A stretch of 64,000 bases of DNA from Eucalyptus grandis. Its lineage: Eukaryota > Streptophyta > Magnoliopsida > Myrtales > Myrtaceae. Made by a program: the position numbers and the translations under genes. Below, piece by piece: positions 1 to 10,869 of the stretch. Location: assembly GCF_016545825.1 (NCBI RefSeq), contig NC_052619.1, positions 47,988,127-48,052,126 of the forward strand. The letters run 5' to 3'. The notes under the pieces were generated by a model. That model had not been told where the DNA came from, ran no database searches, and saw only the letters and a list, made by a program, of their open reading frames with translations. Every line of letters starts with the position of its first letter. Position 1 is the stretch's first letter.

Positions 1-588
1 CATTGGAGATACCACAAATAATTTTCTTGAGAATATAGGCTAAATTTGTGGGCAGGTGATTTCCTATCGTCAAAGATTTGGCCATATCAATACTGTCAAA
101 ACAAGGAAGCATATAGAGATGAATTTCTTCAAGTGATCAAGCGTGCATGGAAAGAGTTCAGTATTAGATATGGCAAAAACAAACTAACAAGGCACCCGTT
201 TACTCAACCAAGAAAAAGAGAAGAATTTGTTCCAACTTTTGAAAGACAATCTCAGCAATTAAGCACAAAATAACAAAAAATAAAGAGGAGACGTGGCCAA
301 TATTCTACGTTCACTTTGCCTAGCCTTTTCCGCCATTAGGCCTTGATGGTCACTGCTCCGTGCCATTACGATGTCAACACTCCTCCCAACCAAGCCAAGT
401 CCGCTTCATTCCATTCGATGCCATCAACGTGGCCATCATTGCAGCAACGAGTTCTGAGCCACGCTAAACATAAGTTTCCACCAAAACTAGAGAAACCAGC
501 CAGTCCGGCCAAGGAAAGGAATATGTCGGAACATAGTCGAAGGCTAATGGCTTTGCCATACTTCTCTCTCTCCTCTACCAAAGAGGAA

Positions 589-592
<4 letters not shown>
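1..592. other. Unassigned stretch with one short ORF
   Basis: No gene is recognised. A 75-codon plus-strand ORF at 46-273 is rich in charged residues (Lys, Arg, Glu) and resembles no family I know. It may be the tail of an exon of something lying to the left. A minus-strand ORF (366-593) runs into the adjacent microsatellite and is probably chance. Confidence 0.3.

Positions 593-667
<75 letters not shown>
593..667. repeat. (GA)n microsatellite
   Basis: About 37 uninterrupted GA dinucleotides. The plus-strand ORF through it encodes only an alternating Arg-Glu tail, an artefact of the repeat. On the minus strand it reads as Leu-Ser repeats and directly follows the transit-peptide-like fragment at 668-1009. 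Confidence 0.95.
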
Positions 668-1009
668 CTCCTCCGCCACAATAGCCCTTGTAGCCATTGC
701 CAGAATTCCAAAACTCAGTGCCACAACTGAACTATCCAACCTCCTCCTTGCAGCCTAGTTACAATTCAAAATTGTTGGTGACATATCTGAGCCGGAAATG
801 GGGATCGAACTAATAGTAGAAGATGAAGGAGAGTTCGAGAGGCCGGTTGATTGTTTTTGGAGTTGGAGACGGAAAGACGAGGAGGAGGCGGAAAGGCGAA
901 GAAGAAGGAGGAAGGGAGAGGAAGAGAGGATGGAGATGGAGGCCTTTATTGCAAAAGAGAGAGGTCGTGAAGGAGGACCTACAAAGAGGAGAGAGAGAAG
1001 GCAATGCAT
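668..1009 (-). pseudogene. Possible first-exon fragment of a plastid-targeted protein
   Basis: Read on the minus strand from 1009, the frame gives about 84 residues rich in Ser, Leu and hydroxylated residues with few acids, as in chloroplast transit peptides. It then meets a TAG stop (755-757). The same frame continues with ARRRLDSSVVALSFGILA and then ATRAIVAEEP, which looks like an Arg-rich stretch plus a hydrophobic lumenal-targeting segment. After that it dissolves into the GA/CT microsatellite. This is a compositional reading only. I do not recognise the family. A chance ORF in a CT-rich region is the main alternative. Confidence 0.3.
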
Positions 1010-1090
1010 TAATTTTTACTTGTGTCAATCCTTTACTTAGTCTGTAGGAGAGAGAAACAAGCGCTAGGATTCAAATTTTTTAATTCCACG

Positions 1091-1455
1091 TCATGAGCAC
1101 GTGACGCAATTTGAATGGAACATGCACGTCAGGTAGGCGAGTGATGTGGTGGTTACAAACCATTGAATATTTTCTCCAAACAGAGGAAGTCTCAGTCATT
1201 CTTTGTTCTTTTAGGAGGAGAGAGAACCCAAAAAATTCAAGTGAGGAGAGATATTTTGAGCGGGGTATTACGCATTTATTGACCCTTGACTCGTCCTTTT
1301 TTCTGTAGCGGAGCAAAGTTGAGCCATCCGATAGGTAGCCCTTCCATTTTCCATTAGGTCCCGCTCACGAGACACGTGTCGGTATCTCATTGATAGATGC
1401 GCACCACGTGAGCGGATGACGTGGCACGCTCATACCATTGAATATTTTCTTAGGC
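1091..1455. repeat. Two diverged direct copies with CACGTG boxes
   Basis: Blocks at about 1091-1180 and 1370-1455 each combine one or more CACGTG cores (1098, 1373, 1405) with a downstream ACCATTGAATATTTTCT string. The box at 1371-1380 is a perfect 10-bp palindrome (GACACGTGTC). CACGTG is the G-box core of plant promoters, but no downstream gene is recognised, so a regulatory role is only possible. Confidence 0.45.
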
Positions 1456-1975
1456 AAGGAGAAAAATGGACAAAAGTAGAAAAATGACAAAGCTGTGCTC
1501 TTAAAAGTTAACCATTATTTGGATTTTTTTTCAAATAAAAGTACTAATATCATTGAGGGTGTGAAAATTAGTTGAACCAGCAAGTCTTTTGGTAGCACTT
1601 GTAGGTGTAAAATCATAAATACACTAGGCACGGTGCCGAAATACGCTCTTGGATCGCTTACGGAGGTGGATTAGTTAAGGTGAACGAAAGCTGGGGAGAA
1701 TGAGGCTGCATTTGTTTGTATTTCTTTTTTTATTATTATTTTTAAACACTTTTTCTGTTTTTTGTTCCTTGAACAAAAAGGAACAGAAATGCGTTTGGAC
1801 GTTTTTCTGTTCCTTTTTGTTCTTTTGTTCCAGGAACAAAAAAGAAACAGAAACAAGAAACACAAATTTTGTGTTTCTTGTTTTTTACAAACACAAATCA
1901 GAAACAAAAAGGAACAAAATTGTGTTCATTTTTTATTTCTTGGATAGTGCTCGAACAACGCCTCTCTCCCCCCCG

Positions 1976-2560
1976 CGACGAGCTTCTCCTCCTGCGACCT
2001 GCGACGAGCAACGAGCTTCTCCTTCGGCGACCTGCAACGAGCTTCTCCTCCTGCGACCTGCGACGAGCGTCTCCTCCTGCGACGAGCATCTCCTCCTGCG
2101 AGTAGAGAATTCCATCGTCTTCTCCGGCGCCGACAGTGGCCTCTGTCTCGACAGCCGCTACTCCTTCACCAGGTAAACGTGGTTACTGCTCCTCCTTCAC
2201 TGATTGTCTTCACTTCGGCGGGAGCTCGAGTGTTAGGGCTCGCTCGAGCCAGCGCTTGCCTAGATCTGCGAGCCGCTTGCTCGAGCGAGTCTCACAGATC
2301 TGGGCGAGCGTTGCTCATCCAGATCTGCGATAGCAGCTCGTCTGCTCGCTCGAGATCTGGGCGAGCGAGCAGAGCAGCGAGCGTTGCTGCTGCTCAGGCT
2401 CGAGCGAGTAGAGCAGCGAGCGTCGCTGCTGCTCGAGCTCGGCTCGAGCGAGCGAGCAGCGAGCGTCGCTGTTGCTCAGGCTCGAGCGAGCAGAGCAGCG
2501 AGCGTCACTGCTGCTCAGCTCGGCTCGAGCGAGCGAGCGAGCGTCCCTGCTGCTCGGGCT
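1976..2560. repeat. GC-rich tandem repeats inside the Harbinger-like element
   Basis: From 1976 to 2107 a unit of roughly 25-30 bp built on GAGCTTCTCCTCCTGCGACC recurs about five times. From 2336 to 2560 a second unit of roughly 40 bp built on GAGCGAGCAGCGAGCGT recurs about five times. All six frames give low-complexity Ala/Ser/Arg-rich ORFs, which I treat as repeat artefacts. A further short stretch of the second motif is at 2868-2915. Confidence 0.75.
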
Positions 2561-3714
2561 CCAGGCCGAGCCGCCCGTGTGTGTCGAACTGGAACCATCG
2601 GTTCTTCTGCCGTGCCCAATGGTGCTGGCACCGGTGATAGGGAAAGGGCACGAAACGGGCCAAATATCTAGCCTTTGCTGGCGTTCCTCGACACCATGAC
2701 GAGTTGCTGTTCTATTGATCTTTGTCCCGCGATCCCATTGTTACGTGGCAAAAAACGATGCCCTATCTAGGCCAATATCTTCCAGTGGGTATTTTCCTAG
2801 TCTTTCTCCATTTATTGATCTATTAATGTCAATCGAAGTAGTTAGCAAGAATCATGCAAATGCCTGAATCGAGCGAGCGAGCAGCGAGCCCCGCTCTGCT
2901 CTCTCGAGCGCTCAACAAATGAGCATAGAAGTTATTGTTGCCAAGCGAGCGTCTGCTGCTACACTTTTCATTGTGTGTGGACTATCAATTGACAACATCG
3001 GGCATGACAAAATAGCCTTTTATCACTCTCAAAGTTCTATACATTATTGTTTCTTTAATCTCAATCTCTATGACATCATGTAGATCTATGGATTTGTGGC
3101 TGAATATATCAAAGTGATGTGAATCAATGTCGAAGTTATTGTTATTTATTTTTCTGCCTTTGTGTTAAAGCTTCTCAATTTGCGTTTTGTCCCATATTGC
3201 TTGGATTTGGTCTAATATTAGTATTTTCTGTGTGTCTCTATGAACCCTTGCGACTCAGCCACATTTTGATCCAATCGGAAGTCGAGGAAGAAAAAGGAAA
3301 AATGGGTGTTAAAAGTGAGAAAGACAAAAGGAAGAAGATGACGCCCGAAGAAGAGAACGTGTAGAGGGGTAGACTAAAGGGGAGGAGAAAAATAAAAGTG
3401 AAAGAAAAGAAAAGAACAGAAAAAAAAGGCACGTGAGAAGAACAACGTTGTCGACTTGTTCATTTAGTACATTCTTTGTGAATCTATAAGAACAACGTTG
3501 TTCGACTTTTTTTTTTTGTAGGAATGTTGGGGATTATACACTTATCAAATCCAATGTGATGTTTCCGACTTTTGTAATTTTGTTTTTAAGTATTCACTTA
3601 TCAAATCCAATGTGATGAAGTTGAACGATGAACTATATTACTTCATTATTGTGATGTTATGTATGAAAGGGTCTACGTAGAGATCTATGCAGTATTCTTC
3701 TTTTAGGTAGCTCT

Positions 3715-4210
3715 TATTGTGGGATTTTACTTACGAAATTTTGTTCCAAGTATGCACATGACCATGTTCAAAAGTTTGTCTTCACCAACCATGAACAAAA
3801 TTAAATTGATGAGCATTTCATTAGAGTGATAATGCAATACCAAGTTTACACTTTATTGAAAAAAAAGGCACGTGAGAAAAATTTGGAACAAAGTTTATTT
3901 ATAAAATTTTCTTTAGAGTATGCACTTATAACCATGTTCAGAATGATTGACTTTACTCACCATGAACAAAATTAAATTGATGAACATTTTATGATAATGA
4001 GAATTAAAAGTCAAGTTTACACTTTATTTAAAAAAAAATAAATGGGAAAATTTTGATACGAACTTAAAAAAATTTCTTCCGACTAAGCAAATATGATCAA
4101 GTTTAGAATGTTTGTTTTCACTTAATATGAACAAAATTAAATTGATGAGCATTTCATGAAAATGATAATTCAATACCAAGTTCACATTTTATTTAAAAAA
4201 TAATAATTGA
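3715..4210. repeat. Three tandem copies of a ~168-bp AT-rich unit
   Basis: The string ATGAACAAAATTAAATTGAT starts at 3791, 3962 and 4127, giving periods of about 171 and 165 bp. Each copy goes on to a 'caagttyaca..ttta' string and an A-run. Shorter repeats precede it: AAGAACAACGTTGT at 3438 and 3489, and CTTATCAAATCCAATGTGATG-type strings at 3541 and 3598. These lie in the subterminal half of the Harbinger-like element. Confidence 0.75.
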
Positions 4211-5099
4211 ATAGAAATTTTGTACATTACCAAACGTGTTTTTTTTTCATTCCGAAAACAGAAATTTTATACGATTCAAACGTGTTTTTTTGTTGAAATT
4301 GTTAAGAACAAACACTTTTTCTATTTCTGCATTTAACAATTTTTAAATAAACGCAAACAAACGCACCATGAATTGCTTGATCGTCAACCCGGCCTTGAAA
4401 TTAGAAGGAGGGACCCTAAACTCATTTGAACTCTCGAGTCCAAGCCCACATGAGCCCGGCTGCTTGATGAATTTGGCCATTACCCCTTCGGCCTGGCCAA
4501 CACTTACGTGTGAGATATTTATGTGCCATTCCCGATGGGGAGACACTATCGAAAAGAAAAGTGATTAAAGAGGAGCAGCTTCGGCCGGACCCAGACAAGG
4601 GGCAAAGAAGGCTCGACCGAGCATGGAAAGGACGAAGAGAGGAAATAGACTTTAGCCGGCGCTCATCAATGGAAGTGAATCTCAGCTGGCGAAAAGAAGG
4701 GAAGGCCAATTTTGGCCACAAATTCACATAATCTCGCCAGCAGAGGGCACACATTCTCAGTTGGACAGAATATGTTCGGCCATATATTCACATATTCTCT
4801 GGATAGAACTCATGGCTGAACGCATTTCGCGCAAGACTCATGGCCAAAGAGAACTCACTAGGCCAAATACTCTTTGATCACGCACATGCCAGGTGAAGAC
4901 GAGAAGATACTCGGCTGAGATCGCATAGACTCACGCTAAACATGTTCATGAGAGGACGTGAGAACAAAAACAGAGATTGTATACTCAAAGGAAAAAAAAA
5001 ACAATTCGTCATAATGCCGATTCAAGTAAAACCATAAAACTCCAGATCAGGTATGATGTGGTTATCGATGAGCTACCGATGCTAAAATTTTCTTATCGA

Positions 5100-6979
5100 T
5101 CAGCCTTTGGCTGTGCTCTCTGCTTCTGAAATCTGAAGAAGAGGACGAGCACGTTTCACAGTCAAATGCATGCGAGCGTTTCTCACAGACCCGTGACCGA
5201 AGCAAATCTCAAAGTTCTAGAAGGACTATTGTCAAGCTCCGTCGGTGAGCAAATAGCAACCACGACTCCATTCCCAATCAGGTAGGCACTCCCTCGAATA
5301 TTCTGTCTTTCCCTGCTATTTGGGAATCAAGGACATTGAGTTCAATTGACAAATTCGCAGCTCAATCGTGTGGAACCGAGACTGATCTGTGAGAGATAAT
5401 GATTATTTAGAGGTTGATATATCGTGTCTAGACTGTAAATGACATTGAATCCTATTCTGGAATTACTTTTTCAAATTGCATATCAGCCGTTCGACAAAAT
5501 GCCTGAATGGAGTACTAAAATGGATTTATGAAATTCGACAATTAGAGCCTCCTTTTATGCTCGATTTGTTCTTAGATTGTTGAAATTGATACTAAATCTG
5601 TGTTTCTCTTTGATTTTGTAGCATATCGTTAGATGAACGAGTCGGCTGTGATACACCTCGGCGAGACGCCATTCCTTTAGCCAGAGAAAGGCCACGGTTA
5701 GAGGCCACCACAGTCAATTCTTTCTTCATCGTTTGAATGTGCATATGTGTGTTTGTTTTTCTAGAATTGGTTATCGTTTGAGATGTATGTTCTCGGTTAT
5801 CTTGACGTTGCTGGGACTGGTATGGTGTTAGCCGAAGATGATTTGGTGATGGTGGGCAACATTGGATATCGACGGGGGACGGTTTGGAGTTCTTGCGTGA
5901 GTTCGTTTGATGAAGTTTCAGTGTTGAGCTCGCCGCGTTGGAGAGCTCTTGGTGAAGTCTCGGGAGGGAAGAAGGGCAAAAAAGGAAAATAAAGAAAAAA
6001 AATTAGAAAATAGAAAAATAAAAATAAAAATCGAAAATATAAAAAGAGGCTGCATATGTTGAATTCGGGTTGGGTCAAACTTATAGGCGGACCGGGCTAG
6101 AATTATCAAAGGACTAGGCCGAGCCGAACAATTAATTTCAATGTTTGGGCCATACTCGGGCCAAGCTCTAAGTTTGACCTGAGGTTACACTCCAACCCAG
6201 ACTGCTAGGGTCTGGGTCAGGCCAGTGGTTGGCACCGAGTTAGCCGAAGTCCATTTTCTAAAATTAAAAAATAAAAAATGGAAAATTTAAAAAAAATTAA
6301 GAATTTTTTTTAGAAATTAGATACTAAGAAGGTTTTATTAGATTTTGGTTTTAATTCTAGTTTTAAACTAGTTTAGCATAAAAAATGTGAAAATCTTTTG
6401 ATGACAATCGGACCTAAAATTAAATAAGCCTTTACGACTTTACAAGATTATTTGTGAATGATTTCTTTTTTAGAGACAAGTTATTGTTTGTGCACTTTCT
6501 TTTACTTTACTTGATTGTACACTTTCAAAACATTGGTTTTTTTTTTTCTTCTTTTTTAGAATGGTTAGGATGCATTTTAGGATTTTTGATTGGTAAAAGA
6601 CTGCCCTAACACTTTGCTTAGCAAATAGTCAAGTTTAGATATCAAAATGGCACTAGTTAGATCATTAGTGTAATTAAGTCCTTGATCCTTGAATCTCTAG
6701 TTCCTTAAGAATTAAGATGAAGCTCCCACGTCTCAATTGGTTTCTAATCGACCGTAAATGACTAGAGGCGACTCTTAAGAATATTTAGATTGTTGAGAAC
6801 TTAAAAGAAATTGCGTGTTAGGTGAGGTATGACATTATTGATTAATGAACCTTTTCTTAGATAGTTGAAAAAATGATTTGTTCGAATTGTATTTTCAATG
6901 AACCACTAGGACTATCTCTTCTTGGACACTTCTAAACCTATATTCTCGAGCTTGGCCCCTCGGCGAGTAAATCACAACA
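5100..6979 (+). mobile_element. Old LTR (5'-truncated) in copy A
   Basis: This is the A counterpart of the B sequence at 27389-29579, which starts TGTTAACACC. Its 5' end was lost with the ~510-bp deletion near 5098. It ends at 6979 in CACAACA and is followed by GAGAT, close to the AAGAT that precedes the B copy's start. It contains a possible exon/intron pair (donor GTAGGC at 5282, acceptor TTTGTAG at 5621), a 69-codon ORF (5783-5992) and a GGCGACTC box near 6770. I read the whole as a solo LTR of a large, probably Ty3/gypsy-type family. A transcribed host gene fragment is the alternative. Confidence 0.5.
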
Positions 6980-8144
6980 GAGATCATGGTGTGATTTTGG
7001 AGGAGTAACCGTTTCCTAGAGACAAGTTGTTGTCATGGCAACGTGAAGATGTGGAGCCAAAAATCATGAAGACAAGAAGATGTAGTTGAAACCCCCTAGA
7101 GAACTGCATGTAGGCAGTTCTGTTCTAAATACTGTATAAATTAATGCTCGTATAATGTTGGTTGTTCTTGTAATGTAGATTCCCCTCAGAACAAACCACA
7201 AAAACTTGTTATTCTTCAATTCTCATACACCAATTGTAATTTTCAGATGTTTTGTCATTAATTAAATTCAGATGTGTATCTTAATTGTAGCTTCCAGATC
7301 TTCATTGTCGATTCAATTCCGGCGTTATAACTTTATGTCATTTTATTTTGTTGCTGATCGGCCAAGCTTTTTATGTCATTAGACTTCATCGTTGATTAAA
7401 TTCCAATGAAAGTTGTTCTTGGTGTTCCATTGATACAACACATGTCTGGAATCACCACAAAACTTGTCTCATTTTAAAAAAAACTAAAGAATGAACTTTG
7501 TTTATAGATATCTCATTGTTGACCAAATTCCATTGATACATTTTTTGTTTAACGTCTGGTGAGACTTGTGTGGTTCGAGTTGAGGAACTGCGATGGTGAG
7601 GACAAGGAATCTGTTAGATACTTATGATGCCATTGGCAACAATTAGTTGCTGCAACATGGCAATGACGAGATAAGGCATTCTGAATCATAAACCACTCAA
7701 GCATAAATCATGTCCCCAACACAAATCACAAATTGGTACTGCTTACTCAAATCTACAGTCCATTAGCACTTTGGTATATGGGGTGGAGGGTAGATTTAAA
7801 TCAAGAGTACTGGTTTGACATTTTTCGTTAGACGAAAATTAATTTGGATAAATTTGTTATAAGAGTATCAATTTGAGATTTTCAATGGTAGGGAAAAAAA
7901 CAACCAAAAAGCCCAACTATATCCATTGTAACACATTTAGCATAAACTTTTTTTTTTAGACATAAAAAATTCTAAACTTATACTCGTGGGATGTATTTAG
8001 CCTAAACTAGTCCTAGATTAAACCGTACAAAGTTTTTTGAAAGAATTTATGTTGTTGTGTATGCTAATACTTAATAAAACACTAATTGAAATTCCATGGT
8101 ATATATTATCCATGGATAGGATAATTACGTTACTTTTTCTATTA

Positions 8145-9539
8145 ATTCCTAAATATGCGATATTCAATCTTTAAAAATGCTAGAGCAATTTCTCATAGAA
8201 CTTTTTATTTGGCTTGAACAATATGACAAGATTTATTTCTTCAAATAAAAACCAATGCTCTCTCTCAACATTTTTTCCCCTCTAGTTGCTCAATTCATGG
8301 AATGTGATCTAAACCGCATCATTATTAAAGAGGAATAACATGCTGTTAGGTTAGCAATGTTCCAATAAAAATTGATGTCATTGATTGTGCATCGACTATG
8401 ATTTCAAATATAATATTAAGTTGAAAAATTGTTGATGAAGCGCGAGAGGTGACAAAGAGGAATCTCTTTAGTTAGGCTATAGCAATAAAGCAAAGGCATT
8501 GGCTAAACAAAGTCAATGCCATTTGTGAGTATCCACTAGTAATAGGACATTCTGTTGTCTACGAGGAAGTAATAAATAGGATCTCGATCAAAACGTGGGA
8601 TCTGAAATATAGTCGACGAATAAATAATATGATTGGCTGTGAGAAGCCAATAAAACTAAGTTCACAAGGGGGGAATAATTTACATTTATCAACTAATAGC
8701 CGAATTGGTATTAGTCGAGTCAAAAAGTACTAACATCAATTCACTAAGTTTAAGTGAAATCAAATCCATTAGAGGGACAAAAATAGCTGGAACAATTATT
8801 GTAGTCAAACTATTATGAGGGAACAATTATCAAAGGTTTGATGGACAATTGCGGTCAAGCATTAATTGAAGTTGAGTCAATTAGTTATTGCAGTCAAGCT
8901 CCCAAGGGGATCAATTATACCATCAAATATGGAGCCGAAATTTGATTTCAATGAGTGCAAATAGTTATTATGAGAGGCTAGCCACCCATCGGAGTATACA
9001 AAGAGCACGTGAGGAAATGATGCGCACAAACATCCGAAAAACAAGATTTACTGCGCATGAGGAAATGACACGCACAAACACCCGAAAAACAAGATTTACT
9101 TCTGTCAATGCACTTGTTTACAATTTATTTTCGCTCGTTTCACAGCGATTTATTTCTAATCATGCTAGTTGTTTATTTCTTTTTATCCATCAACACGTGC
9201 CCTCATTCCTTTGGAAAGACGTGTTGTCATCAGTCGATTCATTTCATCAGTTTTTAAACCCATTCATCAAGTGTTTTGTTCATTTTTTGGTGCATGGTTG
9301 TTTGTCAAATTGACGTACAAGAATTGTGATATTTGACTAAGATTGTCGATCAATCAGAGCGCAATAGTTCCTTCTATCGAATCAATGAAACGGAGAAGTA
9401 TTTTAGCTTTGAACTGGATTGGCACAGACTTGGTCAGTGATCCTCACTGTAATTCCTACTCACAATCATAGGAGCAAGTGGTCTCATGTGAATTCTCAGT
9501 ACACGTTGTGCCAATAGGATTTACAGCTTTGATTCATCA
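8145..9539. other. No gene recognised
   Basis: AT-rich unique-looking sequence beyond the end of the duplication. The longest ORF (8888-9313) has no similarity I recognise. It includes a 48-bp direct repeat (about 9013-9103) encoding two copies of an EEM-R-TN-RKTRFT string. Confidence 0.5.
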
Positions 9540-9544
9540 GTAAA

Positions 9545-9833
9545 TGTTGAAGTAGTTAACTTTCAGTTTTTACGTGTCTTCAATAATGTAATAGTGGAGT
9601 CCTAGTCAATAGGAAATGGCTTGTTTTTGGGAGTTTGTTTCTACACATGTTCTGGTTAGTGGGGTATGTTAGTGGGTCTTTGTTGTTGTTATTCTGTAGC
9701 TATTTTCTTGCTACCTGGTTTGGATGCTCTGCCTATTTAATAGGCTTATGTTCTGATGAATAAAGTAACAGAGTTACAGCAACAATTCTCTTGTGTGTCT
9801 TCTTCTCTGAGTCTATTTGATTAAATTTCAACA
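9545..9833. mobile_element. Solo LTR, 289 bp, with 5-bp target duplication
   Basis: It begins TGTTGAAGTA and ends TTTCAACA, so the ends are inverted (TGTTGAA / TTCAACA). It is flanked by perfect GTAAA repeats at 9540-9544 and 9834-9838. Inside, in plus orientation, are a TATA-like TATTTAAT near 9738, an AATAAAG polyadenylation-like signal near 9761 and a T/C-rich 3' end, the order expected for U3-R-U5. No internal retroelement sequence flanks it, so it is a recombined solo LTR, most likely Ty1/copia by size. Confidence 0.88.
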
Positions 9834-9838
9834 GTAAA

Positions 9839-10564
9839 GCCATTTGATATTTGTCTGCTAAACTTTGTCGTGGAACTTTAAGAGTTTCTTACTTAAGGAA
9901 GTCATTGCCGGAGTTGGCTTGGAATGGATATATCCACTACGGTTGGAAGTCTTGGAATTAAGTTTAGTTTGGTGCACTTCTTGTTCCTTTTTTTTCCTTT
10001 GGTTTTTCCTCTTGAAATGTTGTCGAAGTTTCTGTTATAGCTTGTCCGAATCGAATCATATAATTAGTCGATTCAAATGGCGTCGGCTAATAATATGCAT
10101 CATTTCAACAAAATTCCAGCAGTATAGTGAATGAATGCTATGGGAAGATAAGAAGACTAAGAAGCCCATCCATGTTTTTCGGATACAGAATTTCTTCACC
10201 TTTTCCTCTTCTTTTTCGGCAAAAATGGGAAAAGAAGAAATTGCTGCCCCAAGTTCAAACAGACTGATTTCTGATTCTTATCATCCATGGAAAGACTCAC
10301 GGTACAACGTTGGACCTTGGAACTGAGCATATAGAATGGATGATTATATATGTTTAGGAAATTTATGGTGTTTCATGTATGTATTATCATGCATTTTTTT
10401 GGATATGCTTTTCCTCCCCGTTTTTTTTTTCTTTGGTCGTATTTCCTCCCAGTTGGTGCAGGGCCAAAAAATCATTCTGGCTTAGAGAAAATGAGACCTA
10501 CAATGAAACATTTACATGCTCACTTAGTGGACAGTTGCCTTTAGGATCATGATCGAAAAAAAGC
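9839..10564. other. No gene recognised
   Basis: Three short plus-strand ORFs (9865-10134, 10135-10326, 10350-10544) have no recognisable domains, and no conserved splice structure joins them. Polypyrimidine-rich stretches occur at 9990-10010 and 10200-10215. Confidence 0.4.
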
Positions 10565-10869
10565 ATGTTAGTTGATGATCGAACGAGGTTAGATACCGAA
10601 AGGGCACTAATCGTTTGATTAGTGTAATCAAGTCTCCGAACCTAAATTTTCTGGATACGTAGGAAAAGAAGGTATACTCCCGTACGTCACTTGGTTTCTA
10701 GTCGACCCGAATAGACTAATGGCGACTCTTTACTACAAAATTCTTATGAACACCCCAACGTTGCGTGAGGTATCGGTTTGGGAGAGCCCGTGCCTAATCA
10801 CGGACCGTGAACCTGTCTTTAGGTAATACCCCTAAACCTATTCCCTCCCCCAAGGGATAGGTCGCGACA
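10565..10869 (+). mobile_element. 3' fragment of the GGCGACTC LTR family
   Basis: It shares with 6640-6979 and 29220-29579 an 'attagtgtaat(t/c)aagtc' string, a TAGTCGAC-like string followed by the GGCGACTC box (10722), a GTGAGGTAT string and a 'cctaaacctat' string near the end. It ends GGTCGCGACA at 10869, the best-preserved terminus of the family in this window. The 5' part is absent. Confidence 0.55.

Larger units (their letters stand above)
1704..4367. mobile_element. PIF/Harbinger-like DNA element inserted in copy A
   Basis: Terminal inverted repeats are GGCTGCATTTGTTTG at the left end and, read inward from the right, GGTGCGTTTGTTTG. It is flanked by ATGA (1700-1703 and 4368-4371), and copy B keeps the uninterrupted site (gagaatgaattg, near 26446). 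A 3-bp TGA duplication with one extra terminal base is equally possible. TIRs beginning GG..(T)GTTTG with a 3-bp T-N-A duplication are typical of PIF/Harbinger. No transposase is seen, so the element is non-autonomous. Inside are a GC-rich repeat block (1976-2560) and an AT-rich tandem block (3715-4210). Confidence 0.8.
1465..8144 (+). repeat. Segmental duplication, copy A
   Basis: This segment is collinear, in the same orientation, with 26195-34430 (copy B). Matching landmarks are the lead-in at 1530-1690 against 26260-26450, the block from 4371 against 26452, the transcribed-looking block at 5130 against 27730, the GGCGACTC box at 6760 against 29355, and the tail at 8090-8144 against 30665-34430. 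Three large gaps break the alignment: an insertion in A at 1704-4367, a deletion of about 510 bp in A near 5098, and a copia insertion in B. No intact gene is carried by either copy. Confidence 0.9.

Noticed and set aside
343..684. 113-codon ORF on the plus strand
   Set aside because: Its C-terminal third is a poly(Arg-Glu) artefact of the GA microsatellite, and the rest resembles nothing known.
1933..2671. Several ORFs in the GC-rich block near 2 kb
   Set aside because: Tandem GAGCGAGC and CTCCTCCTGCGAC units open frames on both strands at once. The products are low-complexity.
4343..4754. Minus-strand ORF of 110 codons in copy A
   Set aside because: Copy B does not keep the frame, so it is probably chance.
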